Assembly (NCBI RefSeq): GCF_900636915.1 | Contig: NZ_LR134327.1 | Location: 124,001-188,000, forward strand | Reading direction: 5' to 3' | Source of the DNA: Aggregatibacter aphrophilus ATCC 33389 | Lineage (GTDB): Bacteria; Pseudomonadota; Gammaproteobacteria; Enterobacterales; Pasteurellaceae | Length of the DNA: 64,000 bases | In this document: positions 30,886-40,441 of the stretch, piece after piece | Layout: every line of letters begins with the position of its first letter | Position numbering within the stretch: position 1 is the stretch's first letter | Position numbers and translations under genes: made by a program | The notes under the pieces: model-generated | Told to the model about the DNA's origin: nothing | What the model saw: the letters and a program-made list of their open reading frames with translations, nothing else | Database searches by the model: none

Positions 30886-31824
30886 CTATCCTAAATAAGC
30901 CTCCAACAACCCCCTTAACTCTTCCCCATCATGGCACCGCTTGACGACTTCAAATAAACTCGTTGCCTCTTCATACTCACATTTTAAATACTGCAACCAT
31001 TGCTTAATACGCGCTACATGGTAAAAACCGCTATCATGGCAATTTTCCAGTGCGGCATATTTGCACAGAATTGGCATGATCTCAGACCAGTTTAACGGGG
31101 CATCGTTATGTTTTAGTACGCGACTTAAATTAGGTATATTTAGCGCACCGCGACCGACCATCAGATCATCGCAGTCGGTCATTGCGAGGCATCGTTGTCC
31201 GTCTTCCCAGCGCCAAATTTCACCGTTGGCGATGACAGGAATATTGAGTTTTTGGCGGATTTCACCGATCTTTTGCCAGTTGATGCGATCAGCGCGATAG
31301 CCATCCGTTTTGGTGCGTCCATGAATAGCAATTTCGGTCGCGCCGCCTTGTTGCACCGCATCGGCAATGTCATAAGCGAAGTCCGTGGAATCCCAGCCCA
31401 AGCGCACTTTAACGCTGACTGCCTGTTCTTGCGGTACGGCTTGACGGATGGCTTTAGTGGCTTGGTAGATAAGTTCCGGTTGTTTTAACAAAGAAGCGCC
31501 ACCGTTGCTACCGTTCACGGTTTTCGACGGGCAGCCACAGTTTAAATCAACGCCGTGGGAACCTAATTGAATGGCGAGTTCAGCGTTTTCCGCCAACCAT
31601 TGAGGATGTTGTCCGAGCAGTTGCACGCGCACCGGGGTACCGCTTGGGGTAAAGCCTTGGTGGTGTAATTCGGGGCAAAGGCGATAAAACACTTTCGGTG
31701 GCAGACGTTGATCCATTACGCGCACAAATTCGGAAATGCACAAATCATAGTCGTTCACTTCCGTTAATAATTGCCGCACCAGCGGATCAAGTACGCCCTG
31801 CATTGGGGCTAAAATGACGCGCAA
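30886..31824 (-). CDS. dusC: tRNA-dihydrouridine(16) synthase DusC
   Basis: DusC reduces U16 of tRNA to dihydrouridine with FMN and NADPH. The 312-residue TIM-barrel protein shows [22 protein letters not shown] with the catalytic cysteine, the Lys motif SVKVRLGWD, the phosphate-binding [24 protein letters not shown] and VGRGALNIP. The start is TTG at 31824 (aligned with the family N-terminus [10 protein letters not shown]), 3 bp after the djlA stop, so translation is probably coupled. An unusual start for a housekeeping enzyme. Confidence 0.94.
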   Translation of the reverse strand: MRVILAPMQGVLDPLVRQLLTEVNDYDLCISEFVRVMDQRLPPKVFYRLCPELHHQGFTPSGTPVRVQLLGQHPQWLAENAELAIQLGSHGVDLNCGCPSKTVNGSNGGASLLKQPELIYQATKAIRQAVPQEQAVSVKVRLGWDSTDFAYDIADAVQQGGATEIAIHGRTKTDGYRADRINWQKIGEIRQKLNIPVIANGEIWRWEDGQRCLAMTDCDDLMVGRGALNIPNLSRVLKHNDAPLNWSEIMPILCKYAALENCHDSGFYHVARIKQWLQYLKCEYEEATSLFEVVKRCHDGEELRGLLEAYLG

Positions 31825-31827
31825 AGG

Positions 31828-32694
31828 TTATTTCCAGCCTTTGGCTTTGCAAATTAAATCGTACGCCGCTTGAATTTGCTGCGCTTTTTCTTTCGCCATT
31901 TCCATCATTTCCGGCGGCAAACCTTTCGCCACCAATTTGTCCGGATGATTTTCATTCATTAAACGACGATAAGCGCGTTTTACCGTAGGTTGATCGTCCG
32001 CTGCCGTGACGCCGAGGACTTTATAAGCATCATCTAATGTCGGACCGGAAGACGATTGTTGGGATTGGTGTTGATAACCGCCTTGATAGCCTGAATGTTG
32101 CTGTTGATAATAACCGCCTTGTTGGTAAAAACCGCCGCGGGTAAATTGACGCGCCGCCATTTCCATTGCCAACATTTGCTCAAATTGGACGCGGGATAAG
32201 CCGAGTTCTTCCGCCACCACAAACAGCACACTTTTTTCATTATCATGCAATTGTCCGTCAGAAAAGGCTGCTTGGAGTTGAACCGATAAAAACGCACGCA
32301 ATAAATCGCCACGTTGACCACAACCGAGACGAAATTCACGAATCACCTGACGAATCGGGAAATCTGTCTGTTTGCCACGATTAAATGCGTCTTGCGCTAA
32401 ACGGCGACCGGCATCGTCCAATTGCATATGACTCATTAAATGGTTCGCCAGTTGAATGTCTTCTTCCGTCACACGTCCTTTGGCTTTGCTTAAATGCCCA
32501 AGCACCGCAAAGGTGGTTTGCATAAAGAGTAACTGACGGGTAGTTTTATTTTTGAAAAAAGTGGAGCTTACCGTGCCCAATTCATACAATTTTTTATCGG
32601 CGAGGTGGCCAAGAAAAATCCCTGCCAACATGCCGAAAAAACCGCCCAACCGAAAGCCGATAATGGCACCTAAAAATTTTCCAATAAAATTCAT
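31828..32694 (-). CDS. djlA: Co-chaperone DjlA (membrane-anchored DnaJ-like)
   Basis: DjlA stimulates DnaK ATPase at the inner membrane. The 288 residues run: N-terminal membrane segment with glycine-rich GFRLGGFFGMLAGIFLGH, a TerB-like middle domain, a Gln/Gly/Tyr-rich linker (about 195-215) and a C-terminal J domain with the essential HPD in MNENHPDKL. The ATG at 32694 with GGAG five bases away is preferred to a GTG two codons upstream. Overlapping promoter and uptake-signal pair lie upstream; dusC follows. Confidence 0.95.
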   Translation of the reverse strand: MNFIGKFLGAIIGFRLGGFFGMLAGIFLGHLADKKLYELGTVSSTFFKNKTTRQLLFMQTTFAVLGHLSKAKGRVTEEDIQLANHLMSHMQLDDAGRRLAQDAFNRGKQTDFPIRQVIREFRLGCGQRGDLLRAFLSVQLQAAFSDGQLHDNEKSVLFVVAEELGLSRVQFEQMLAMEMAARQFTRGGFYQQGGYYQQQHSGYQGGYQHQSQQSSSGPTLDDAYKVLGVTAADDQPTVKRAYRRLMNENHPDKLVAKGLPPEMMEMAKEKAQQIQAAYDLICKAKGWK

Positions 32695-32715
32695 TGTCAC
32701 TCCGTTAAGGTTAAA

Positions 32716-32774
32716 AAAGTGCGGTGGATTTTCTGAGTAAATTTCAAAAACGCCGCTAAAAACAACCGCACTTT
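32716..32774. terminator. Inverted uptake-signal pair after pyrE
   Basis: AAAGTGCGGT (32716-32725) and ACCGCACTTT (32765-32774) with a 39-nt loop, between the pyrE stop and djlA start. The long loop makes terminator function less certain. Confidence 0.45.
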
Positions 32775-32781
32775 AGATTAG

Positions 32782-33423
32782 TTAAATACCGTACTGCTCA
32801 CGATAAGCGCGCATGGCCAGCAAATATTGTTGGTATTCCGCCCTTGTTTCAATAAACGCCATTAAATCGGCAAAATCAATAATGGACAGTACGTTGCATT
32901 GGTAATCGCGTTCTACTTCTTGAATGGCAGAAAGCTCGCCGTTACCGCGCTCTTGACGATTTAAAGCAATTAACACGGCGCTTAATTGCGCTTCATTTGC
33001 CTGAATCAATTGCATGGATTCGCGAATTGCCGTACCGGCGGTGATCACATCGTCCACCAACAACACCTTGCCGCGTAACGGGCTGCCGATTAAATTGCCG
33101 CCTTCGCCGTGATCTTTGGCTTCTTTACGGTTAAAACATACCGGTTTATCCACATTAAATTGATTAAACAACGCAACTGAAACAGCAGTGGCGATAGGAA
33201 TGCCTTTGTACGCCGGGCCAAAAATCACATCGTATTGCAATCCGGCAGCTTGCAAGGCAGCGGCATAAAATCCGCCTAAACGGGCCAAGTCCGCACCGGT
33301 GTTGAATAATCCCGCGTTAAAAAAATAAGGACTGACACGGCCGGATTTCAAGGTGAATTCGCCGAATTTTAATACCTGACGGGCAAGGGCGAATTCAATA
33401 AACTGTTGTTTGTAGACATCCAT
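32782..33423 (-). CDS. pyrE: Orotate phosphoribosyltransferase
   Basis: PyrE joins orotate and PRPP to make OMP in pyrimidine synthesis. 213 residues with the PRPP-binding motif [17 protein letters not shown] near residue 122, the flexible catalytic loop [13 protein letters not shown] and the N-terminal [14 protein letters not shown]. It lies 11 bp after rph on the same strand, the conserved rph-pyrE pairing. In E. coli rph affects pyrE expression by coupling; the short gap here is consistent. Confidence 0.98.
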   Translation of the reverse strand: MDVYKQQFIEFALARQVLKFGEFTLKSGRVSPYFFNAGLFNTGADLARLGGFYAAALQAAGLQYDVIFGPAYKGIPIATAVSVALFNQFNVDKPVCFNRKEAKDHGEGGNLIGSPLRGKVLLVDDVITAGTAIRESMQLIQANEAQLSAVLIALNRQERGNGELSAIQEVERDYQCNVLSIIDFADLMAFIETRAEYQQYLLAMRAYREQYGI

Positions 33424-33434
33424 ATTTCGTGTCC

Positions 33435-34151
33435 CTAGTCAGCCAGTGCCGCACGTTGGGTTTGGAAAATGATATCGCAACCTTGTTTGGCAAGATCTAA
33501 TAAGGTTAATAATTCCTCATGGCTGAACGGTTCGCCTTCCGCGGTACCTTGTACTTCAATCATGCGACCATCTTCCATCATCACCACGTTCATGTCTGTT
33601 TCCGCAGCAGAATCTTCCACATATTCCAAATCACATACTGCTTCACCATCCACAATGCCGACAGAAATTGCCGCGACCAATCCTTTCAACGGATTTTTGC
33701 TCAATGTGCCGTTTGCCACCAAACCATTCAATGCATCACATAACGCCACGCAAGCGCCGGTAATGGAGGCGGTGCGAGTGCCGCCGTCCGCTTGGATGAC
33801 ATCGCAGTCCAATGTGATGCAACGCTCACCGAGCGCTTCCAAATCTACCATGGCACGCAGTGAACGAGCGATTAAACGTTGAATTTCTAAGGTACGGCCG
33901 CCTTGCTTGCCTTTTGCCGCTTCACGTTGCATACGGCTGTGGGTAGAACGTGGCAACATGCCGTATTCTGCGGTAACCCAACCTTGTCCTAACCCTTTCA
34001 AAAAGCGCGGTACGCCCTCTTCCACCGTGGCGGTACACAACACTTTGGTGTCGCCGAACTCCACCAGCACGGAACCTTCCGCGTGTTTAGTATAATGGCG
34101 GGTGATCTGAATCGGGCGGGGTTGATGATTGGCACGTTGATTCGGGCGCAT
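33435..34151 (-). CDS. rph: Ribonuclease PH
   Basis: A phosphate-dependent 3'-5' exonuclease that trims tRNA 3' ends. 238 residues: [20 protein letters not shown] at the N-terminus, [17 protein letters not shown], the arginine-rich [16 protein letters not shown], the phosphate site [18 protein letters not shown] and [19 protein letters not shown]. The ATG at 34151 with GAGGAA upstream is chosen; the open frame at 34172 adds seven atypical residues. Divergent from yicC. Full length, unlike the frameshifted rph of E. coli K-12. Confidence 0.97.
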   Translation of the reverse strand: MRPNQRANHQPRPIQITRHYTKHAEGSVLVEFGDTKVLCTATVEEGVPRFLKGLGQGWVTAEYGMLPRSTHSRMQREAAKGKQGGRTLEIQRLIARSLRAMVDLEALGERCITLDCDVIQADGGTRTASITGACVALCDALNGLVANGTLSKNPLKGLVAAISVGIVDGEAVCDLEYVEDSAAETDMNVVMMEDGRMIEVQGTAEGEPFSHEELLTLLDLAKQGCDIIFQTQRAALAD

Positions 34152-34269
34152 GAAAAATTCCTCATTAAGCAATAAAAAATCGTGCTATTTTAGCACGCAA
34201 ACTGACAGAAACGAAATTTGGCAGTACAATAGAATGCAAATTTTACGGCACAGAAATGAAGGAATTATT

Positions 34270-35133
34270 ATGATTTATAGCATGACGGCATTCGCCAGTT
34301 TGGAAATCAAAAAAAATTGGGGCAATGCGGTGTGGGAAATTCGCTCGGTGAATCAACGTTATCTGGAAACCTTTTTCCGCCTGCCGGAACAGTTCCGCAG
34401 CTTAGAAAACACCCTGCGCGAAAGCCTACGCCAAAAGCTCACCCGTGGCAAAATCGAATGCACATTGCGTATCGATAATAAAAAACAAACCGCCGCCGAA
34501 TTACATATTAATCAAGAATTTGCAAATCAAGTGCTGCAATCCTTGCAATGGCTGAAACAACAAGCGGGCGAGGGCGAGTTTAATTTAACCGATGTGTTGC
34601 GTTATCCGGGCGTGGTGGAAGTGCCGGAACAGGACGTGGATTTAATCAGCCGGGATTTATTAGCGGCGTTTGAACAAGTGGTCGGCGAATTCATCGCTAT
34701 GCGTCAGCGTGAAGGGGAAAAAATTCATACTTTACTGGAACAGCGCCTTGACGCCATCAACGTCGAACAGCAAAAAGTGCGGTCAAAAATGCCAGAGATT
34801 TTACAATGGCAGCGTGAGCGGATGCTGCAACGCTTCGAGGAAATTCAACTGCAACCCGATCCACAACGTTTGGAGCAAGAACTGATTATGCTGGCGCAAC
34901 GCATTGATGTGGCGGAAGAACTGGATCGGTTACAGTTACACGTGAAAGAAACCCAAAATATTCTGCGCAAAGGCGGCGCGGTGGGACGTAAGCTGGATTT
35001 TATGATGCAGGAGCTGAACCGCGAATCCAACACACTGGCGTCCAAATCCATTAATGTGGACGTCACCAATTCCGCCATTGAGCTTAAAGTGTTAATCGAG
35101 CAAATGCGTGAGCAAATTCAAAATCTTGAATAA
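34270..35133 (+). CDS. yicC: YicC family endoribonuclease
   Basis: A 287-residue cytoplasmic protein with the family start MIYSMTAFASLE, the motif EIRSVNQRYLE, coiled-coil middle (about 140-235) and C-terminal GRKLDFMMQELNRESNTLASKS. YicC has been described as an endoribonuclease acting on small RNAs, structurally new; its substrate here is unknown. The frame is open from 34150, but the ATG at 34270 with GAAGGAA upstream gives the standard length. Confidence 0.94.
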   Translation: MIYSMTAFASLEIKKNWGNAVWEIRSVNQRYLETFFRLPEQFRSLENTLRESLRQKLTRGKIECTLRIDNKKQTAAELHINQEFANQVLQSLQWLKQQAGEGEFNLTDVLRYPGVVEVPEQDVDLISRDLLAAFEQVVGEFIAMRQREGEKIHTLLEQRLDAINVEQQKVRSKMPEILQWQRERMLQRFEEIQLQPDPQRLEQELIMLAQRIDVAEELDRLQLHVKETQNILRKGGAVGRKLDFMMQELNRESNTLASKSINVDVTNSAIELKVLIEQMREQIQNLE

Positions 35134-35160
35134 TTTATTGATATTTTTAAGGAAAGTACG

Positions 35161-36048
35161 ATGGCATATGCACTTTTAACGGCACAACAGGACGACATCA
35201 TCTGCCCGCTCAGCCATTACACCCTCATTGAAATGGCGGGTATGGATGCGGAAAAATATTTGCAGGGGCAACTCACCTGCGATGTGACAAAACTTGCGGC
35301 AGGCGAATCCACCCTCACCGCCCATTGCGATCCGAAAGGCAAAATGAGCGCGCTATTCCGCCTGATTCGGCAAGACGAACAGACGTTTTATATGTTGCTG
35401 AAAAGTGAATTATTGCCGTCGGCATTGGATCAACTGAAGAAATATGCGGTGTTTTCCAAAGTCACATTCACCCCGTTAGATTGGCAAATTATCGGCGCCG
35501 CCGGCACAAAAGGCATTGAAAAGTGCGGTCAATTTTCTGCACAAATTCGCATTGATGTGAATGCGCAACAACCGCGGGTAATTTTACTCAACCCGACCTG
35601 CTTAGCCCTCGAACCCACCGTTGAAGCACAAGTTTGGGATTTATTGGATATTCAAGATGGTGTGCCCAGTTTGGCGGCAGCCACCCAATTAGAATTTATT
35701 CCGCAAGCGTTAAACCTGCAAAGTGTCGAACAGGCGATTTCCTTCCACAAAGGGTGTTACATCGGGCAGGAAACCGTGGCACGCGCCAAATATCGTGGTG
35801 CCAATAAACGTGCCCTCTTTATTTTCGTGGCACGAACGCAAAGTCTGCCGGAAATCGGTTCCGCCCTAGAAATGGCACTCGGCAACAACTGGCGAGCCAC
35901 AGGAACCATCACAAGTGCGGTCAATTTTCACGGTGTTTTGTGGTTGCAGGCCGTGTTAAATACGCCGTTGGAAGAAGGTCAGGCGTTCCGCTTGCCGAAC
36001 TGCCAAACCTTGCTCGATATGCAACCCTTGCCTTATGAGTTAAGCTGA
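35161..36048 (+). CDS. ygfZ: tRNA-modifying / Fe-S repair protein YgfZ
   Basis: A folate-binding protein that supports Fe-S enzymes such as MiaB. The 295-residue sequence contains the signature KGCYIGQETVARAKYRG with its essential cysteine near residue 200 and, at the N-terminus, YLQGQLTCDVTKL. AAGGAAAG precedes the ATG. Its TGA overlaps the ATG of the patatin-like gene (ATGA), so the two are translationally coupled. Confidence 0.94.
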   Translation: MAYALLTAQQDDIICPLSHYTLIEMAGMDAEKYLQGQLTCDVTKLAAGESTLTAHCDPKGKMSALFRLIRQDEQTFYMLLKSELLPSALDQLKKYAVFSKVTFTPLDWQIIGAAGTKGIEKCGQFSAQIRIDVNAQQPRVILLNPTCLALEPTVEAQVWDLLDIQDGVPSLAAATQLEFIPQALNLQSVEQAISFHKGCYIGQETVARAKYRGANKRALFIFVARTQSLPEIGSALEMALGNNWRATGTITSAVNFHGVLWLQAVLNTPLEEGQAFRLPNCQTLLDMQPLPYELS

Positions 36049-36890
36049 TGAAAGTCGGATTGGTATTAGAAGGCGGCGCCATGCGCGGGATGTTCACCGC
36101 CGGCGTGTTGGATGTCTTCTTGGATGAACAGATTCACATTGACGGCATCGTTAGTGTGTCTGCCGGAGCCTTATTCGGCGTAAATTTGCCTTCCAAACAA
36201 CGTGGCCGCGTGTTGCGTTACAACAAAAAATACCTCAATGACAAACGCTACATGGGTTGGCACAGCCTGTTCACCACGGGCAATATCGTTAACAAAGAGT
36301 TCGCCTTTTATCAGCTCCCTGTTGAATTGGATGTATTCGATCAAGAAGCATTTGCCCGCTCCGGCATCGACTTATACACGGTGTTAACCAACGTAGAAAG
36401 CGGCGAAGCGGAATATGTGAAAATCCACGATGCCTTTGAGCAAATGGAAACATTGCGTGCCACCTCCGCCATGCCTTTCGTGTCGAAAATGGTGGAAATC
36501 AACGGCAAAAAATATTTAGACGGCGGCATTGCAGACAGTATTCCGTTGCGTTTCTGTCAACAGTTAGGCTACGACAAAATCATCGTCGTGCTCACCCGCC
36601 CATTGGATTACCGCAAAACGCCGACCAATCCGCTACTGTTCAACGCTTTTTATCGCCGTTACCCAAAACTGGTCGAACGCCTGACCAACCGCTATGCCGA
36701 CTATAACCGCACGGTGGAAGACATCATTCGTCTTAACGAACAGGGCAAGATTTTCGTCATCCGACCATCCATCACGTTACCAATTCGACGCATCGAAAAA
36801 GATGTACACAAAATTCAAGCTATGTATGATTTGGGCGTAAGCGATGCGCAATATGTCATGAAAGATTTAAAAGCGTATTTGGCGGGCTAA
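36048..36890 (+). CDS. Patatin-like phospholipase (YjjU type)
   Basis: A 280-residue cytoplasmic lipid acyl hydrolase. The patatin features are in order: oxyanion glycine loop LVLEGGAMRGMFTAGVLD, nucleophile serine in VSVSAGALFG (GxSxG variant, Ser near 42), and the Asp partner in YLDGGIADSIP near 165. Fits the YjjU group; the physiological substrate is unknown. It overlaps ygfZ by one base and is followed by a strong terminator. Confidence 0.9.
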   Translation: MKVGLVLEGGAMRGMFTAGVLDVFLDEQIHIDGIVSVSAGALFGVNLPSKQRGRVLRYNKKYLNDKRYMGWHSLFTTGNIVNKEFAFYQLPVELDVFDQEAFARSGIDLYTVLTNVESGEAEYVKIHDAFEQMETLRATSAMPFVSKMVEINGKKYLDGGIADSIPLRFCQQLGYDKIIVVLTRPLDYRKTPTNPLLFNAFYRRYPKLVERLTNRYADYNRTVEDIIRLNEQGKIFVIRPSITLPIRRIEKDVHKIQAMYDLGVSDAQYVMKDLKAYLAG

Positions 36891-36901
36891 AAAACGTCTC
36901 C

Positions 36902-36943
36902 AAAGACAACCGCACTTTAGTACATAAAGTGCGGTTGTCTTTT
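36902..36943. terminator. Strong inverted uptake-signal terminator
   Basis: An 18-bp perfect stem (AAAGACAACCGCACTTTA and its complement) with a 5-nt loop, followed by TTTT, 12 bp after the patatin gene. Confidence 0.92.
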
Positions 36944-37094
36944 ACAGCGAACATTACTAGCAAATAGAGAAAAATTATATGGTATTAGGTAATTTAAAAT
37001 GGAAAATCTAAAAGGATTGAGCATTACTTTACAACATATCGCTCAACCCTTACCGTCATTTATAACTTAAGTTATAAGGTTATCCATTGGATAT

Positions 37095-37580
37095 TTAACC
37101 TACCTTTTTCTTACCTTCCGGCATTAAAGAAGAGTGATGGTGAGCAATTAACCACTCTTTGCCATTCCATTGATAGTTAAAACTATAACGTCCGCTGGCT
37201 TTTTTACCGGTCTTCTTGTAAACGAAGGAATATAAACCAACGTCAGAAGCTGTGTTACAGCCAATTTGGATATGGCTTTGATCGATGGTTCCTACAGGAG
37301 CATTTGCTAAAAAGTGATTAAAATAATCTTCTTTTTCAGCTGCTGTCAGACGAATTTTATTGGAGACAGTCGGTAATAAAACCGAATCCGCCGCATAATT
37401 AGCTACGACCTTCTTAGCATCGCCTGTTTTAAGCGAATCATTCCAACGATCAAACAACTGTGCAATTTCTTGTTCAGTAACTGCCTTACATTGCATTGTT
37501 GATGCTGCATCAGGCGATTTGGACTGAGTACATGCTGTAAGTAATGTGGTCATTGCCACCGCACTAATCCATTTTTTCAT
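37095..37580 (-). CDS. Small lipoprotein with SnoaL/DUF4440-like domain
   Basis: 161 residues. The N-terminus is a lipoprotein signal (VAMTTLLTACTQS, Cys near 17). The mature part shows the SgcJ/DUF4440 cone-fold pattern: EQEIAQLFDRWNDSLKTGDAKKVVANYAADSVLLP and a late FNYQWNGKEWLIAHHHSSLMP. Such domains bind small ligands or act as enzymes, but no activity can be assigned. AGAGGAAAAT lies before the ATG. Upstream are a perfect FNR box and a palindrome over the -10, so it is probably induced without oxygen. Confidence 0.8.
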   Translation of the reverse strand: MKKWISAVAMTTLLTACTQSKSPDAASTMQCKAVTEQEIAQLFDRWNDSLKTGDAKKVVANYAADSVLLPTVSNKIRLTAAEKEDYFNHFLANAPVGTIDQSHIQIGCNTASDVGLYSFVYKKTGKKASGRYSFNYQWNGKEWLIAHHHSSLMPEGKKKVG

Positions 37581-37616
37581 GCCATTTTCCTCTTAAATGT
37601 TAAGTTATTGCATCTA

Positions 37617-37641
37617 TATATGATGCAAGACGCATCATATA
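37617..37641 (-). promoter_or_regulatory. Perfect palindrome overlapping the -10 of the lipoprotein gene
   Basis: TATATGATGC (37617-37626), 5-nt spacer, GCATCATATA (37632-37641). On the minus strand TATGAT (37634-37639) is a good -10, so the palindrome would span about -14 to +10. It looks like a repressor operator; the repressor is not identified. Confidence 0.6.
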
Positions 37642-37660
37642 GGGACAAAAAAATAAAAAA

Positions 37661-37674
37661 TTGATCTGAATCAA
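37661..37674 (-). promoter_or_regulatory. Perfect FNR box
   Basis: TTGAT-CTGA-ATCAA matches the FNR consensus TTGAT-N4-ATCAA at all ten positions. Its centre is about 41 bp before the start point predicted from the TATGAT -10, the class II activator position. Confidence 0.75.
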
Positions 37675-37918
37675 TATACATATGTTTATATGTACAGGAC
37701 TGACCTCTTAAAAAATAATCTCACCCTTTCTAATGAACAACGCATCAAATATCCGAAAACCACATAACAAATTTTATCTATAATTCGTATTATGTAGTCC
37801 ATTCATATAAAATCCGCTGGAAACTGACCGCACTTTATGGTATAAAGCACGCCGTTATTTTGCTGTTTAAAATAACGTTTAATTTTTAATCAATTTACTA
37901 AAACACACACATATCAAT

Positions 37919-37990
37919 CAGGCTAAATCGGGGTGCCAAACGGTCGATTGGCTGGATATGTGGAGGCTAAACCCCAAACAAAAAGGAAAA
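37919..37990 (+). promoter_or_regulatory. rpsB leader RNA, copy 1
   Basis: The segment from CAGGCTAAATCGGGG to the AAAAGGAAAA site pairs GGGG (near 37930) with CCCC (near 37975) around an internal GGTCGATTGG region. This is the position of the conserved gammaproteobacterial rpsB leader bound by S2 for autoregulation (family knowledge). Copy 1 controls only the truncated gene. Confidence 0.55.
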
Positions 37991-37995
37991 TTATC

Positions 37996-38301
37996 ATGGC
38001 ACAAGTTTCTATGCGCGACATGCTACAAGCCGGCGTTCACTTCGGTCACCAAACTCGTTACTGGAACCCAAAAATGAAACCATTTATTTTCGGACCACGC
38101 AACGGCGTTCATATCATCAACCTTGAAAAAACCGTTCCAATGTTTAACGAAGCATTAGCTGAGTTAACCCGCATTGCAAGCAATAACGGTAAAGTGTTGT
38201 TCGTTGGTACCAAACGTGCGGCGACCGATGCAGTGCAAGCAGCAGCGTTAGAATGTCAACAATATTACGTCAATCACCGTTGGTTAGGTGAAACCACATA
38301 A
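37996..38301 (+). pseudogene. rpsB: Truncated duplicate of rpsB (30S protein S2 N-terminus)
   Basis: It encodes 101 residues: the first 98 of S2 ([20 protein letters not shown] through VNHRWLG) and then ETT-stop read from the duplicated upstream sequence. It keeps the native leader and ribosome-binding site (AAAAGGAAAA), so it could be expressed as an S2 fragment able to compete for S1, S2 partners or for the autoregulatory leader. Caused by the 534-bp tandem duplication. Confidence 0.9.
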
Positions 38302-38452
38302 CAAATTTTATCTATAATTCGTATTATGTAGTCCATTCATATAAAATCCGCTGGAAACTGACCGCACTTTATGGTATAAAGCACGCCGTTATTTTGCTGT
38401 TTAAAATAACGTTTAATTTTTAATCAATTTACTAAAACACACACATATCAAT

Positions 38453-38524
38453 CAGGCTAAATCGGGGTGCCAAACGGTCGATTGGCTGGATATGTGGAGG
38501 CTAAACCCCAAACAAAAAGGAAAA
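38453..38524 (+). promoter_or_regulatory. rpsB leader RNA, copy 2
   Basis: Identical to copy 1 and directly upstream of the intact rpsB; the likely site of S2 feedback control of rpsB-tsf. Confidence 0.55.
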
Positions 38525-38529
38525 TTATC

Positions 38530-39252
38530 ATGGCACAAGTTTCTATGCGCGACATGCTACAAGCCGGCGTTCACTTCGGTCACCAAACTCGTTACTGGAA
38601 CCCAAAAATGAAACCATTTATTTTCGGACCACGCAACGGCGTTCATATCATCAACCTTGAAAAAACCGTTCCAATGTTTAACGAAGCATTAGCTGAGTTA
38701 ACCCGCATTGCAAGCAATAACGGTAAAGTGTTGTTCGTTGGTACCAAACGTGCGGCGACCGATGCAGTGCAAGCAGCAGCGTTAGAATGTCAACAATATT
38801 ACGTCAATCACCGTTGGTTAGGTGGTATGTTGACTAACTGGAAAACAGTTCGTCAATCCATCAAACGTTTAAAAGATTTAGAAACCCAATCTCAAGACGG
38901 CACTTTCGACAAATTAACCAAAAAAGAAGCGTTAATGCGTGGCCGTGAGATGGAAAAACTTGAATTAAGCCTTGGCGGTATCAAAGAGATGGGCGGTCTT
39001 CCGGATGCATTATTCGTTATCGGTGCAGACCACGAACACATCGCTGTTAAAGAAGCAAACAACTTGGGTATCCCAGTATTTGCTATCGTTGATACTAACT
39101 CTAGCCCGGATGGCATTGATTTCGTTATCCCAGGTAACGATGACGCAGCACGTGCAATTCAACTTTATCTTTCTTCTGCTGTTGCAGCGATCAAAAAAGG
39201 TCGTGGTAACGAAGCAGCGGTTGCTGAAGAATTAGCGCAAGCCGCAGAATAA
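38530..39252 (+). CDS. rpsB: 30S ribosomal protein S2
   Basis: S2 joins late in 30S assembly and holds S1 on the ribosome. 240 residues with [25 protein letters not shown], the central RLKDLETQ region, and the signature [49 protein letters not shown]. The frame is open upstream to 38467, but the ATG at 38530 behind AAAAGGAAAA is the family start. First gene of rpsB-tsf. Its promoter region and 5' end are duplicated directly upstream. Confidence 0.98.
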   Translation: MAQVSMRDMLQAGVHFGHQTRYWNPKMKPFIFGPRNGVHIINLEKTVPMFNEALAELTRIASNNGKVLFVGTKRAATDAVQAAALECQQYYVNHRWLGGMLTNWKTVRQSIKRLKDLETQSQDGTFDKLTKKEALMRGREMEKLELSLGGIKEMGGLPDALFVIGADHEHIAVKEANNLGIPVFAIVDTNSSPDGIDFVIPGNDDAARAIQLYLSSAVAAIKKGRGNEAAVAEELAQAAE

Positions 39253-39308
39253 TTTAGGCGATTGCGATAAGGCGTAAGCCCTTATTAATCAGACGATTAA
39301 TTAATGAA

Positions 39309-39336
39309 CAGGGGGCTAAATAGCTCCCTGTATTTT
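39309..39336 (+). terminator. Intercistronic terminator/attenuator between rpsB and tsf
   Basis: CAGGGGGCTA (39309-39318) pairs with TAGCTCCCTG (39321-39330) with one G-T, then TATTTTTAT. A partial terminator between rpsB and tsf is known in E. coli and sets the S2:EF-Ts ratio. Confidence 0.8.
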
Positions 39337-39406
39337 TATAGCTAAAAGTGCGATCACAAAAATAAATTATTTTTCCATCGCACTTTAACCGACAGAGGAT
39401 TCTAAA

Positions 39407-40255
39407 ATGGCTGAAATCACAGCATCATTAGTAAAAGAACTGCGCGAACGTACCGGCGCAGGCATGATGGAATGTAAAAAAGCATTAGTTGAAGCAAACG
39501 GCGATATCGAATTAGCCATCGACAACATGCGTAAATCTGGTCAAGCAAAAGCGGCGAAAAAAGCAGGCCGTGTTGCAGCTGAAGGTGTTATCCTTGCTCG
39601 TGTACAAAATGGTTTCGGCGTATTAGTTGAAATGAACTGTGAAACCGACTTCGTAGCAAAAGACGCCGGCTTCTTAGGTTTAGCCAACGAAGTGGCAGAC
39701 TACGCTGCTGCCAACAAAGGCGCAACTATTGAACAACTTCAAGCGCAATTTGAAGAAAAACGTGCTGCATTAGTAGCGAAAATCGGCGAAAACATGACAA
39801 TCCGTCGTGTTGCTTACATCGAAGGCGATGTTGTAGGTTCTTACTTACACGGCGCGAAAATCGGTGTATTGGTTGCCGGTAAAGGTGCTGACGATGAATT
39901 GTTAAAACACATCGCAATGCACGTTGCAGCAAGCCGTCCGGACTACGTTAACCCAAGTGATGTTCCTGCCGCAGTGGTTGAACATGAGCGCAACATCCAA
40001 GTGGATATCGCAATGCAATCCGGTAAACCACGCGAAATCGCAGAAAAAATGGTTGAAGGCCGCATGAAGAAATTCACCGGCGAAGTCTCTTTAACTGGTC
40101 AACCGTTCGTTATGGATCCATCTAAATCTGTTGGCGATCTATTAAAAGAAAAAGGTGCTGAAATCTCTAACTTCATCCGCTTAGAAGTGGGCGAAGGTAT
40201 CGAGAAAGTGGAAACCGACTTCGCTGCAGAAGTAGCTGCAATGTCTAAAGCTTAA
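39407..40255 (+). CDS. tsf: Elongation factor Ts
   Basis: EF-Ts exchanges GDP for GTP on EF-Tu. 282 residues: N-terminal UBA-like domain with [21 protein letters not shown], the TDFV motif in [14 protein letters not shown] near residue 80 that contacts EF-Tu, core subdomains and the coiled coil, ending [15 protein letters not shown] is the ribosome-binding site. Second gene of the rpsB-tsf operon. Confidence 0.98.
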   Translation: MAEITASLVKELRERTGAGMMECKKALVEANGDIELAIDNMRKSGQAKAAKKAGRVAAEGVILARVQNGFGVLVEMNCETDFVAKDAGFLGLANEVADYAAANKGATIEQLQAQFEEKRAALVAKIGENMTIRRVAYIEGDVVGSYLHGAKIGVLVAGKGADDELLKHIAMHVAASRPDYVNPSDVPAAVVEHERNIQVDIAMQSGKPREIAEKMVEGRMKKFTGEVSLTGQPFVMDPSKSVGDLLKEKGAEISNFIRLEVGEGIEKVETDFAAEVAAMSKA

Positions 40256-40268
40256 TCAATAAGTTAAG

Positions 40269-40300
40269 CAAAAAAGCAGGTGTAAAAACCTGCTTTTTTA
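40269..40300 (+). terminator. Terminator of rpsB-tsf
   Basis: AAAAAAGCAGG pairs with CCTGCTTTTTT, 8-nt loop, T run; 14 bp after the tsf stop. Confidence 0.93.
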
Positions 40301-40441
40301 TTGTCTGTCGTCCTAAATGACAATTCCGTTATACCCCATTCCCTTTTATTCTAAAATCTCCCATAAAATCCCACAAAGTACGGTGGGAAATCTGCTAAAA
40401 TAAGCGTAATTTTTGGTTAACGCGGAATAGAGGATCGGCTC

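Larger units (their letters stand above)
37757..38824. repeat. Perfect 534-bp direct tandem duplication (rpsB promoter, leader and 5' end)
   Basis: Unit 1 is 37757-38290 and unit 2 is 38291-38824, both starting AAACCACATAAC and ending TGGTTAGGTG, with no difference found on reading. Each unit holds the upstream region, the rpsB leader and the first 98 codons of rpsB. Unit 1 then joins directly to the start of unit 2, unit 2 continues into intact rpsB. Either a very recent duplication or an assembly artefact. Confidence 0.92.
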
